A DNA stretch of 64,000 bases from Chrysemys picta bellii (Eukaryota; Chordata; Testudines; Emydidae). How positions within the stretch are numbered: position 1 is the first letter of the stretch; each line of letters opens with the position of its first letter. Shown here in pieces: positions 33,942-45,900 of the stretch. The notes beneath the pieces are model-generated. The model was given only the letters and a program-made list of their open reading frames with translations. It ran no database searches and was not told where the DNA came from. Made by a program: the position numbers and the translations under genes. The DNA is taken from the NCBI RefSeq assembly GCF_011386835.1, contig NC_088796.1:71065468-71129467 (forward strand), written 5' to 3'.

Positions 33942-34945
33942 ACTTCTATAACATTGATAGAGAGATGCACAGTTGTTTGCTTCCCCAGGTATTAATACAT
34001 ACTCTGAGTTAATTACTAAGTTAAAAGTGATTTTATTAAATACAGAAAGTAGGATTTAAGTGGTTCCAAGTAGTAATCGACAGAACAAAGTAAGTCACCA
34101 AGCAAAATAAAATGCGCAAATCTATGTCTAGTCAAACTGAATACAGATAAGATCCTCACCAGTTCCAGAATGCTCCCTTTTACAGACTAATCTCTTTTTA
34201 GCCTGGGTCCAGCAATCACTCACATCCCCTGTAGTTATTCTCCTTTGTTCCAGTTTCCTTCAAGTATCCTGGTGGGTGGAGATGCTCCTTCTTTAGCCAG
34301 CTGAAGACCAAATGGAGGGGTCTCCCAAGGGTTTAAATAAACTTTCTCTTCTGGGTAGACACCCCTCCATCCCTCCCCCCCCCCCGTGTAGAATCCAGTC
34401 ACAAAATGGAGATTTGGAATCACATGGGCAAGTCACATGCCCATGCATGACTCAGAACTTGCAGGTAGCAGCCATTACCCACATGCTACCTTGAACGTCC
34501 TCAGGTAGACTTCTTATGTGGATTGGAGTCTTCCAAGCTCTTTTGTCTGTTAAGTGCTTCCTGACTGAGCACTTAACTTGCACATTCCTTTCCCAGGAAG
34601 TGACCAAATGTTCTAACTAAGGCTACTTAGAAATCAAACCGTGTTCATAACTTTGAACACACAAATGGTGCCTGCATACAACTAGGATGAACATAACCAG
34701 TAGATCATAACCTTTACATAGATATGTTACATGGCATATGTAGCAAAACCCTCCAGTTATATCATACATACATTTATAAGCATCCCCCCATAAAGCCTTC
34801 TTTACACCGTCACAATAGACATTCTTCTTCCTCACACCCTCTACTCCCATGGCCTGTTGTCTTTTCAATATAGCTGTCTAAATTAGTTCCTGTCTATACT
34901 ACTTTATTTGCACCAGTGTAGCTATACCAGTGTAATCCCCAACAG

Positions 34946-35980
34946 TAGGGTTACCATATTTCAACAATCAAAAAAGAGGCTGGTGGGAGCCCCGCCCTAG
35001 CCCCACCCCTGCTCCTCCCACTTCCCACCCCCTGACTGCCCCCCTCAGAACTCCCAACCCCCCCGCTCCTTGTCCCCTGACTGCCCCCCTCTGAGACCCC
35101 CCCCATCCTAACTGCCCCCCTTGGACCCTACCCCCTACCTGTCCCCTGACTGCCCAAAACCTTATCCACACCCCTGCCCCCTGACAGCCCCCCCCAGAAC
35201 TCTCCTGACCCATCCAACCCTCCCTGTCTCTTGACTGCCCCCTCCAGAACCCCCCTGCCCCTTCTCCGCCCCGCTGGCCCCCTTACCGTGCCGCTCAGAT
35301 CAGCGTGTCGGGCTCCATGCAGAGCCCGACACGCTGCCGTGCTTCCCCATGGAGGGCATAGCCTGTTTCCCGCCCTCACAGAGTGCTGCTGAGCGGCGCG
35401 CTGGGCAGCAGGGGAGCGGGAGCAGGGGAAGGAGCTCCAGACTGCTGGAGGCCCAATGCGAATGGCTGGCGATCTGCGAATGCATGGAGGGGGGGAGGGG
35501 GAGAGCGAGGAGGGAAGTGATCTGAAGCTGCGGGGGAGAGGACAGGGGAAGGCAAGGAGGCAGGGCCGGCTCCAGGGTTTTGGCCGCCCCAAGCAGCCAA
35601 AACCAAAAAAATAAAAATAAAAAATAAAAGCCTGCGATCGCGATCTGCGGCGGCAATTCGGCAGGAGGTCCTTCACTCCCAGGCGGAGTGACGGACCCTC
35701 CGCTGAATTGCCGCCGAATACCTGGAACTACCGCCCCTGTCCGGAACGGCCGCCCCAAGCACCTGCTTGAGAAGCTGGTACCTGGAGCCGGCCCTGCGAG
35801 GAGGGGCTCTGGCTGCTGGAGCCCCGTGTGAGTGGCTCAATCTGGCTGGCTGCCCTGTCAGCCGTGCCGCGCTCTGCATGGGGGCGGGAAATCCAGACAT
35901 TTACAAATTCCTCCCGGATGCTATTTTTAAACTCAAAAAGCCGGACATGTCTGGGAGAATCCGGACGAATGGTAACCCTA
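34946..35980. mobile_element. hAT-type element (TAGGGTTACCATAT ends), with nested MITE
   Basis: The inverted ends tagggttaccatat and ...cgaatggtaaccctat are clear; flanks cccaacag/tccaactg agree at 6 of 8. The left half is C-rich filler (34980-35280, 'ctgactgcccccct'). A perfect 15-bp hairpin lies at 35301-35315/35322-35336 (cagcgtgtcgggctc). The right half is interrupted by the MITE at 35561-35796. The overlapping frames on both strands here (34968-36150) reflect composition, not genes. Confidence 0.75.
35561..35796. mobile_element. CAGGGCCGGC hAT MITE, copy 1
   Basis: Ends cagggccggctccagg and ...cctggagccggccctg are inverted; flanks caaggagg/cgaggagg agree at 7 of 8. The interior has 'cggcggcaattcggc' and its inverse. 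Inserted in the hAT element 34946-35980. Confidence 0.85.
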
Positions 35981-36241
35981 TCCAACTGCATAGGCACAAA
36001 ATGGAGTTTGCATTGGTAAATGAGCAGGATATGCACCAGTGCAAGCCCTAGTCTGCATTGATGCAATGCATCTGCATTAGGCGATTGCACTGACTTAATT
36101 ACGTTGATGTAATTATTGCAGTGCAATTTTTCCTGTTCTAGACAAGACATTAGATCATAAAATCCTTAGGGTAAGGAGCTTGTTTTCTTACTTGTCTGTA
36201 AAGTGTCAGGCAAATCTCTGGTGCCATATATAATCTTGGAC

Positions 36242-36543
36242 CAGGGAGGGCTCTATGGTTTTTGCCGCCCCAAGCACGGCAGTCAGGTGGCCTTCGGTGG
36301 CACGCCTGCGGGCGGTCCGCTGGTCACGTGGATTCGGCGGCATTTCCGTGGGTGATCTGACGGTCCTGCGCCTTTGGAGTACTCGCCGCTGAATTGCCGC
36401 TGAAGCCGCAGGACTGGCGGGCCTCCCGCAGGCATGCCACCAAAGACTGCCTGTCTGTTGCCCCACAGTGACCGACAGACCGCCCCCTAGGGCTTGCCGC
36501 CCCAGACATGCGCTTGCTGCGCTGGTGCCTGGAGCCGCCCCTG
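36242..36543. mobile_element. CAGGGCCGGC hAT MITE, copy 2
   Basis: TSD TCTTGGAC exact at 36234-36241 and 36544-36551. Left end cagggagggctctatgg, right end ...cctggagccgcccctg. GC-rich interior with 'ttcggcggcatttcc' and 'gctgaattgccgctgaagcc'. Confidence 0.88.
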
Positions 36544-36690
36544 TCTTGGACTGATCCCTTTAGATGGGACTGTTTGTTTATTTTTAATCTGAAACTTGTT
36601 ATTCAGTGGTATTCAGTCTGCAGGACCCACATAATTCCATGGTCCCAGTACTGGAACCATCAGGATTAGATACACTTCCCTTATTTTATT

Positions 36691-37210
36691 ACCATATATA
36701 CTCATTCATAAGTCAAATTATTTTGGTAAAAAAGTGAAGCATCAAAGCTCTATTGAATTGAATATCTAATACATTGTCATTGTAGATCAGGGGTTGGCAA
36801 ACTTTGGCTCCCGGCCCGTCAGGGTAAGCCGCTAGCGGGTCAGGACGTTTTGTTTACCTGGAGCGTTTGCAGGCACGGAGCCCCTTGGCTCCCAGTGTCC
36901 GTGGTTTGCCATTCCCAGCCAATGGGAGCTGCAGGAGGTGGCTGCTAGCACTAAATTTGGCTGGGAATGGCAAACCGGCAAACTGCAGCCACTGGGAGCT
37001 GAGGGGCTCCATGCCTGCGAACGCTCCAGGTAAACAAAACGTCCTGGCCCAACAAAGGCTTACTCTGACCATCCGGGAGCCGAAGTTTTCCAACCCCTGA
37101 AATATTGGGTTGGCTTACGAAAGGGTCATACAGTTTTTGCCATTTTTACTTATCCATCTTGGGGGGGTTGGCTTATAAATGAACAGGCTAATGAATGAGT
37201 ATACACGGTA
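36691..37210. mobile_element. palindromic MITE with ATATACTCATTCATAAG ends, split by another
   Basis: The left end accatatatactcattcata and the right ...atgaatgagtatacacggt are inverted partners; the inner copy of 'gttggcttataaatgaac' repeats the theme. The element at 36788-37099 sits in its middle. No TSD was confirmed. Confidence 0.7.
36788..37099. mobile_element. palindromic hAT-type MITE (CAGGGGTTGGCAAAC ends)
   Basis: Left caggggttggcaaactt and inverted right caggggttggaaaactt. Long imperfect arms inside (gtttacctggagcgtttgca against an inverted tgcgaacgctccaggtaaac). The flanks do not match as an 8-bp TSD. Opposed frames 36854-37100 are the two arms, not genes. Confidence 0.72.
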
Positions 37211-39434
37211 ATTTATCTCCCACCAGTATAACAGCAGACCTTGTCACATACTGTTATCTGCAAAAGATGGGGGTGAGTTGTGATTATTTGGTTATAATTC
37301 TATTGTTGTTTCTGGTAACACAACAAACTACAAGTGCTTTGCGACAGCAAAACCCTGACATGAAAATTTAGCCTTACAATCACTCCTTGCTCATGCAGCA
37401 TTCTCTATAATATAGAGAGTGCTTTCAAAAAAATAAAGCTGCAGCTTTGAGCTGCTTTTTCGCTCACACATAAGATCAAAATGCTATTCTCACTGCTTAG
37501 GCCTTTTGTGCTATAGAATCTTTTTGTTCTAAAATATCAGATGCAAGAGAAGCCAGTTAATACTGCAGTCTTCTTGGAACCATATGATGAGTGTCTTTTT
37601 ATTTTTAGTAAAGGTTATATAGAATATGTAATTTGATTACGAGATATATTGTGACCTGGCAATTTGTCTCAGAAAAACAGGCTCACAGGTGAATTGCATA
37701 AATATTTCAGTACATTTTAAACGGGTATACATGGTATAGTGGCTTAAGGTTGGGGCTGGGAGCTAGGGACCCCTAAATTCTAATTCTGGCTTTGTCACTG
37801 ACCCATTGTGTCACCTTGATAAGTCACTCACACCCATCTGTGTCTGTTCCTTCATCAGTGAAATGGGGATTAATGATGACGTGAGGATTAATTAATGTTA
37901 TATAGCACTTTACATTTTTTACAGAGTGTTATATAAATCCTATGGCTTATTGTTCTGTTCAGCCATCCATCCCTAGATTGCTGCTTTCTGCATTGCTGAC
38001 TGCAACAGACAGGAGCTATGAGGGCTATACGTTGATGGTGCTTCTTGCTTTGCCTGCCCTGGTCCAGCCAGCAGGCACCATTTGATCCACAGACAGCTTA
38101 GGTGTTGCTGGCTCTTGCACCTTCCAGGGCGGGAACCTATTTCCCTTGCACACCTTCCATTGCTCTCACTACCACTATACTGACCATCCCCCTTTCATTT
38201 TAAGGGCTGCCCCTTCATTGGTGCCTAATGTTCCACTTACATGCAATAAATAGAGAGCTATCAAAATCCATCTGATTTGACATCAAGTATGTTTTTGAGC
38301 AACAATCCTGTGATATACAGGTCTGATTTTTGTATTGTGAATTAAAAAGTGAGGGCTGTGTCCCTTAAAAATAAGTTGTCCTGTATTTCCTTGACAACTA
38401 CAGTATCCCCTCACCCCAGCTCTATTCCAGGGCTCCAAGAGGGAAGTGAAGATCCCTGTTGGTGCATGGATCCCCAACTCCTGGAAGGGTATTAGCCTCC
38501 TCATAAACCCCCTTCCCCAAATACAGAGAGGCTACAGGAAAAGAAGGTAGGAATGTGGGGAAAGGAAACCCATTTGATGGGTGTCCATGGCTGTAGGACA
38601 CTTAGTCACAGATTTCGTGGTCAGAGTGGTGTCTGAAAGATGATGTTAGCATTTTATATAACCTAAGATACTTCAGGTTTTCTGGGAGGAACTCTGCTTA
38701 CAAGTCACAGAGCTGAAAGTCTATCCATTCAGGAGACTTTAGGCCATTACCTATAGCTGATAAACTCTACAAAAGAGTGAAATCAGTCTAGATTTTTTCT
38801 AAAGGGCTGCCAGTGCCACATGGAAAAGCTTGAATAACATCCCATGGAGAATCAATTGTGCTTCTGTCTCTAATGTTCTGTGGTATTTATTATTACTCAT
38901 TCTCTCTCACTACCAAGGAAAGCGGATCTTTAATTTAGAGTCCATCTGCTCTTGCTGCTTTCTACCTACTGGAAGTAATATTTCACTGTGACATACCAAC
39001 CTTTTCCACAGCCGTTGCCAGGAGTGTGGGGAAAATCCCAAATGTCTGCTGGTGAATCTTATTCTGTTGGATGTTTGCCCCATTGTTTCTGATTCCAGAT
39101 CAGCTAGCTGGGTTTGCTTGGAGGGAACTAGTGGGTATATGCCATGTCAGGAGTGTGATTCAGGCTGAAGTGGATGGTCCCATTGGGATTTTAGGCCAGA
39201 AGAAACAAGTGAAAATGTGTGTTGTGAAAGCAATAATGAGGAAGGAAGGTGACACGGTGGGTTGTGCAGCTCAGTGAGTTTGGCATGGCAATGAAGAACC
39301 ACAATTCCAGATCATAGCACCCTTCCCTCTGCAATCTGACAAGATGGCACTGCAGCAATGCAGCTACTAGAAGCTGGCTGGAGACTATAACCAAATGTAG
39401 TGTAGCAGCAATGGCAGTCTGCATTGCTCCTGAA
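37211..39434. other. mostly unique; MIR-like SINE at 37737-37935
   Basis: No gene recognised. At 37737-37935 (+) an old MIR-like SINE reads 'ctggctttgtcactgaccca', 'cagtgaaatggggattaat' and 'agcactttacat'. A G13 run lies at about 39444-39458. The frame at 39071-39277 has no recognisable domain. Confidence 0.55.
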
Positions 39435-39534
39435 TGTAAATCTCGGGGGGGGGGGGGGGCGGCTCAGGGAATCCAAGAGTGAGGTATCAAGAAGACCTTC
39501 GTTGGCAAATCAACTTGATTCACATTGTCACTGC

Positions 39535-39800
39535 CAGGGCCAGCCCCAGGCACCAGCGAAGGAAGCAGGTGCCTGGGGCGGCCAATAGAAAGGGGTGGCA
39601 CGTCTGGGTCTCCGGCAGCAATTCAGCGGCGAGTCCTTCAGTCCATTGGTTCCTCTTCGGTGGCACTTCGGTGGCAACTCAATCGCTCTGCTTCTGTCTT
39701 TGGCGGCAATTCGGTGGCGGGTCCTTCACTCCCTCTCTCAATTGGGTTTTTCTTTTTTTCTTCGCCACGTGGGGCGGCAAAAAAGCTGGAGCCAGCCCTG
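39535..39800. mobile_element. CAGGGCCGGC hAT MITE, copy 3
   Basis: TSD GTCACTGC exact at 39527-39534 and 39801-39808. Ends cagggccagccccagg and ...ctggagccagccctg. The frames 39479-39841 in three phases all lie in this MITE. Confidence 0.9.
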
Positions 39801-39841
39801 GTCACTGCTGTGACTTGAAATCTGAGATGCTGATACTATGA

Positions 39842-40225
39842 TATTGTGATGGCTGCCAAACCGGGGACTGAACCAGGGAAACTCCAGAGCTAAAAGCATG
39901 AGCTGCTACAGCTTTAACTGAAGCACTCTAGAGGGTGCAATAGCAGATTCATATCCCCTGTGACTAGGGCAAAGATGGGACCTGAAACACATGCTCACCA
40001 GAGCTACATACATCCTCTGCTCAAAGGAAGCTTGTCCTGCACATCTGAAGTCCACAGCAGTTTGAATCCCAGATAAGCCCCCACTTATGTGATGGCCGCC
40101 ATCTTTAGCTGATGTCAGGGATTGAACTGAGCTAAAAGCATGAGCTAAAGAGCCAAGATTCTCCAGCTGGAGCTGTAACACACTCCTGTCCTCTGTGCAT
40201 TGGGTACAAATGGGGACTTGTAATA
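39842..40225. repeat. two tRNA-like SINE units in direct order
   Basis: Near 39842-39930 and 40090-40200 the words gatggctgcca / gatggccgcca, a B-box-like 'gggactgaaccaggg' / 'gggattgaactg', and 'gagctaaaagcatgagct' recur in the same order. This looks like a tRNA-derived SINE in two copies. Family not named; boundaries are approximate. Confidence 0.45.
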
Positions 40226-40964
40226 CACACTCACCAATGGGAGTCTCAGGGAGAGACAGATGCTGTTCCATTGCTTATTGCTGTGGGAGTGTTCACTAGC
40301 TTCAGTTTCCCACTGAGTGTCAAACATCCCCTCCTGATTCTCAGTGTACTTTACCTATGTCTCTCTGTATTTGACATGCCGGAGAACTTGGGCCTACAAG
40401 GCCTTAAGTTCTTGGCCCCTAGTAGTTTTTGCCACATGATTTGGGGCAGTAGCTGAGTTTTACTAAGGAAGGAATCTATATATAGCAAAACACGACACAT
40501 TTTCTGATACAGAGCATGAATTTTTGTCATGTAACCAATCCCTGAAAACTATGATTTGCTTTCATTTTGCTCAGGTGAAAGCAAGGAATGAGTATTGGGC
40601 CTCTGACAGATCATATTCAGGCTGGGGAGGCAGAGAAATGTTCTGTCATTTTGCTGTTATATATCCAATATATGAACAGAACATTTTTGCATTAAGTGAA
40701 AATAACTTCTACATTTTTAAAGTATCTTTGAAATCTCTTAATTTGCTCAGAGCTTTCTGGGAATCACAAACAATATGGATATGCTAAGATGAATGGCAAT
40801 TGTCCCTCTTGAAAGAAGATGGTGTAATTGTCAAAGCAGTTCAGTTACTGCATGTAATGCTGCACCATCATGAGTGGCTAAAAAAAATCCAGTTCTTGAG
40901 TGACAATCCTTGACAAAATAATGCAGGTGTTTCGGGGCAGAAGATGAAGCTACTAGCACTTGAA

Positions 40965-41960
40965 GTCTGTGGCATTTTCCGCTTTCCTCTCATCTCTCTT
41001 ATCCACCTCTCTTTGATCTCTTTGACTTCCTGGTACTGCATAGCCCTTCAGTATGGCCAGTTGCAAGCTGCATCTTCCCAGCTTGCATTGTTAATCTTGA
41101 AAGTTTTCAAGTCCCTCTTGTAAACATCCTTGAGCTTTGGCCTCGGTTGGCCAAGTGGCCTTGGAGCATCCGAAATTCTCCATACAGGAGATCCTTTGGT
41201 ATGCATTCATTGTCCATCTGGTGCGAATGACTAAGCCAACAGAGATGTCTGTGTTTTGAGAATAGTGATTGGACTTGGTAATTTTGCTTTCTCAAATACT
41301 TCCATGTCAGGAATCTTTGGTTTCCCACTTGAAATTTAGAATACACCAAAGACAGTGGGTGTGGAAGGTATATAGCCTTCTCTCATGCTTGCTGTAAATG
41401 GTCCAGATTTCGCTACCATGCTCAAAACACACATCTGCTACACTCATACTTTGGTATTCAATGTCTATTTCCTATTATTGCACACGTGCTCGGTCAGTTG
41501 GTCAAATATGGTGTCTGCCTTTTTGATACAAGAATTAAGCTCATTGTCTAGAAATAAATTATCCAATACAGTTGATCCTAGATAGCAGAACTTGCACACA
41601 ATTTCAGTCATGATACTAGCTATTAAAACTTCTGGTGCAGTCAACACACTTTGTGTCATAATCTTTATTTTTGTTAAATTGATTGTTAGTCATAATTCAT
41701 CACAAGCTAACACAAAGCTATTGTGAAGTTGCTTGAGCTCCCCTTCACTGTGTGTGATGAGCACTGCGTAGTCGGCGAAAAGAAATTATCTTAGGTGTTT
41801 GACTTTTGATTTTTGCTTTTAGACATGCAATTGTGAAGAGTTTTCCATTTGATCTTATATGGAGATGTACACCTTTGGTGGTAGATGAGGCATGCAGAAG
41901 CAGCAGAGAGAAGAATATACTGAAGAGTGAGAAAGCAAAAGCAGAAAGATGAATATACCA
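40965..41960 (-). pseudogene. RTE-like LINE: decayed reverse-transcriptase 3' half
   Basis: On the minus strand broken frames give LFSIFFSLLLLHASS..., the catalytic box as FADY in place of FADD (about 41775), then LVITHSEGELKQLHNS-type, VCKFCYLGSTVLDN (about 41600), and after more breaks IPKDLLYGEFRM (about 41185) and LKDVYKRDLK (about 41130). This order matches non-LTR retrotransposon RT followed by the thumb and C-terminal region; the style is RTE-like rather than CR1. Many stops and at least three shifts: an old, dead copy. The host role, if any, is none. Confidence 0.75.
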
Positions 41961-42186
41961 AAGTACTTGAGAACACAAAATTACCAAGACTAATCACTAT
42001 TCTCAAACACTGTCCGTGTTTATTATGGGTGATGATTAAATCTATCTGGGGTGCCTTTACAAGACCTCATGGTGATGACTACCTTGGATGTAGGAGTTGA
42101 TAATGCACAGTCCTCAGGGAGCAGGGCCATTGCCCATTGTTGTTCATTTTTGCTAAGATACCATGATATTGACTGCAATATAAATA

Positions 42187-42236
42187 GAATCATAGACTTT
42201 AAGGTCAGAAGGGACCATTATGATCATCTAGTCTGA
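42187..42236 (-). repeat. CR1-type 3' tail fragment
   Basis: 'gaatcatagactttaaggtc' followed by 'agaagggaccattatgatca' is the reverse complement of the tail repeat at 58990-59088. Confidence 0.65.
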
Positions 42237-42674
42237 CTAGCTAGAAGGAGAGACAAAGAGCTACTTTGTACAAAGTGTTTTAGAAAAAGGTATTGAGCAC
42301 TCACATTCTTTAAGTTAGGATTGTATTTAAGTGTTTTGCTAAATCAAGGCCTTAAATCAGGACTAATTTTGCAGGTATCTATCTAGTTGGAAATTACGAT
42401 TCCAAATTGGATACGTGGAATGGATCTGAGATTCTATTGTATTTGATACAACTACTGAGACAAAGGGTAACCTTTTCACAAGGCTCTACAGCTGCTTAAA
42501 TTGCAAATAGCCCCAAGGAAGAGAGCTGTGGGGTTGAGCAGAGAGCACACCCAGGGGAGAAGAAGACTCTAGTCAGTTAAGGCTCGCAAGGATGAAATTT
42601 GGACTCTGAAGCCTTTATTTTGATTGGAGCATTATATGATAATAAACCAGGGCATTGCTGGAGAAGAGAGCCTG

Positions 42675-42941
42675 CAGGGCCGGCTTTAGGCCGATTCCCC
42701 TGATTCCCCCGAATTGGGCCCCGCACCTAAGAGGGCCCGCGCCTTAGGTGCCTTTTTAATTTTTACATTTTTTTTACTCACCTGGCGGCAGTCCACTCCG
42801 GGTCTTCAGTGGCGGGGGGTCCTTCAGTGCTGTGGAAGACCTGGAGCCGAGTGAAGGACCCCCCGCCACTGAAGTGCTGCCGAAGACCCTGACCACCGCC
42901 GGGTATTCGAGTCAGGCCCCGCAGGTCCTAAAGCCGGCCTG
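42675..42941. mobile_element. CAGGGCCGGC hAT MITE, copy 4 (diverged)
   Basis: TSD AGAGCCTG exact at 42667-42674 and 42942-42949. Ends cagggccggctttagg and ...cctaaagccggcctg. A near-perfect inner inverted repeat joins 'ggcggggggtccttcagt' with 'gaaggaccccccgccactg'. Confidence 0.9.
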
Positions 42942-42949
42942 AGAGCCTG

Positions 42950-45900
42950 TGTTCAATTCTTAAGGAGCCCTGAGACGGGGCACTGCCAAGCCATGCTTAG
43001 CCAGACTGCCTGTTTACAGTCCCATTTAGTTTCAATGTAACTTAGGTTTCAAAGTGACAAAGTTGCTTTTGAAAATGGGACTTAAATTCTTTTGAAAGAA
43101 TTTCATTTGAAGTACTTAGAAGCCTGTGGCAATTAACCAACTAGTGAATTCAATGTGTCTGCCTCCCTGGGAATTTGTACTATGCTCATCATCACGATTT
43201 CTGGGCAGCCCATGTGTTTAGTCCCATTTTCTGTATTTAATACAATACAAGCTGAGCAAGACCAATACAGGGAATAAAAAGACAACTTCCTTTTGAGCTT
43301 TTTCAAACATCTCCATGTGTGCAGGAGAATCTAAATCTCTTGTAACCAATGGCCTGATTTTCAAACCAGCTGAGTACCTCTTGCACTCTTTGAGTTCAGT
43401 GGGAGTTGTGGGCACTTAACTATTCTGGAAATGAAGCCATGAGGTCTTACATTATTTGACCATGTAAATATACTTTTTTAAAAAATATTTCACATTGTGT
43501 GTAGATGGAATTATTTCCTGAAGCTTTTCTTTGAAGCTTTCAGTCTTTCCTGTCTAGCAAAGAGCAACAGTGAACTGTCCATCAGAGTAATATTGTTGTG
43601 AGTAAGATCTTGTATACTTCTCTGAAATATGTATGATAGGTTTTTCTTTCTGACTACTCTTCGGGCATGCATCTGTCTTTACGAATTGTATCTCCTTTGT
43701 GCTGAGTTTGATAGGTACAGCTTGGCTGGGATAGAAAATCTGCCACTTCACCAAGCTTGTGGGTCAGGCTCTGCGCTGAAGTAGCCTTAACATATAGAAA
43801 TGGGTCTAAGATGCAAAGTGTGGAGTTGAATCTAGTTACACACACCTGAATGTTGGAAAAGTTTGGATGTCTGGAATTTGGGGACATATACAGGAACAAG
43901 CTGCAAAGTTTAAACCAGGATCTGGACTCTTATGCTTGTTTGGAAGTCTTTCAGGTCTAAGTCCATCTCTGGTTACAGTTGGTCTGGAGTGTCTGTCATA
44001 TTTGGAAGAAGCATCAAGAAGAGCTGCATATGTTTAGCTATGAAATTTTTCTCCTAACTGGGGCTAAAACTAAGCTCAGCATAAAGCAGGAGGAGAGGAG
44101 GGGAAGGAAATCCGCAGCTAGGAGGAGAGCCAAGAAAGTGCCATGTGTTTTATTTTAAAATATGTATGTTTATTTGGGCTCCAAATAATGGGACTCCTTG
44201 CCAAAAAGGGAAATGTCAAAAGTACTTTTTAGATCATCACTGGAGGACATGTATTTGCTTCTGTAGTGCACTGGAGCACGAGGCTCCTGAAGTGGTAGCA
44301 AGAATTTTGTAAAGAGTGAGCAAGCCATTTTAGCTAAGAACCTGTTTGCCAATTCGTTTTGTTAAGCTGTGAATAAAACACTCACGGAGTACTTATTTTA
44401 AATTATGCTGCATTCCCAGTTCATAACACAGATGGCATGGAGCTGAAACACTTGGGAAATTGGCTCCCATGTATAGTAGAAGGTGACCTAAATGAAATGA
44501 ACCACTCATTTACATTATTCTAACAGTGATAAATTCCTTGTAACATTTATTGAAAGCTGATGGCATGAAATAGCAGTGATGTGTGCATGAAGAATGATCT
44601 CAGGATGATGGGAATAATTGAGTTAGATCAGAAAAGAGCAAATCCTTTGGAAATTCTCAAAGTCCATTGACGCTGGGAGGTAGGTTTAAGAATAAAGCAT
44701 TTTTAGTGCATATGTGGATATTGTTGTAAAAACAATCTAAAGTTCTCTCACTTCCACTCCATCCACCATAGGCAAATAAATGATTGGGGGAAAATCTGCT
44801 GGCTGTTCTTGCTTCTAAGTAATAGTCCCAATTTACACCCCCATACTTTCCTAAAGTTTTACTGTCCTGATATTATGATCATGCAAAGTTTGGATTTGGA
44901 TCCAGGTCCTGTTAGAAATATTATGACACAGGACCACATCTAATAATTGGGGAATTCAAACCCAACTCATCCTCCCCACCCTTCCTGAAATTCTTGGGGC
45001 CTAGTTTGGCCCATCTCTACACAGAGTATGCACCTCAGACCCCTGCTGTGAAACTCTTCAGAACAAAGGGTTAGAGCCTCAGTCGGTCTAATCGGTGTAG
45101 TTCCTGAAGACAGAATTTACAACAGTGGCAGGTGCAGTGGTGGTGGAGATGATATGAAAAGTATTTCAGACCTACTAAGGATATATTATGAAGTACGCAG
45201 ACACTGAATAAAATGTTGCTGGAGTCAAAAAGGGAGAAACAGACAGAAATGCACTTTTTCATCAAAGCACAAAGTTACAAACCTTTCATGTGTGGTAAGT
45301 CATAAATATTACATAGCATATGTCCGCTTATATAAAGTAAGTATGAAGTAAAAATGGCAGAGTTAAAATAAAATAATCTTCCAGGTCTACAGAAGTTCTA
45401 TGCGATTAGCAGCTCTTTATCAAGGGGTGGGGATGCCCCCAAAACGAGTCCATTGCTGTTTTTCTTTTTTCTTTTTTAAAGCCCTTCCAATAGCAACTGT
45501 GAGATTTCTATCATTTTGACAGGCTGACCTAGACGTGGATGTTGTTATTATTCAAGAGAAGAAACTACTTCAGAGAGATAATAGCAAGATTTACTCGTTC
45601 TTTATCTCCCTTCAGGCTTTTCATTATTAGCACAGTTAGTGAAATGAGAGGAGGACTTACCTTAGCTATTGGAGCTGCAGCCATCACTAGAGATGTGTGA
45701 ATGATAGATTTTTTTTGTTTTTGTTTTTGTTTGATGGCAATTCCAAATAATTGAAGAAAAATTTTCTTGTGGGCGGAGCAAAATGCTTTCTTCAAAAAAA
45801 TTGTTTGGATTTTGAGTGATTTTTACCATTTAAATTAAAAAATAAAATAAAATAAAATAGAGGGACATTTTGAAATGAAAAGTCATTTCAGATTAAAAAA

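Noticed and set aside
34968..36150. Several minus-strand frames of 75-182 aa
   Set aside because: Open because of GC-rich hAT and MITE sequence; opposed frames are equally open.
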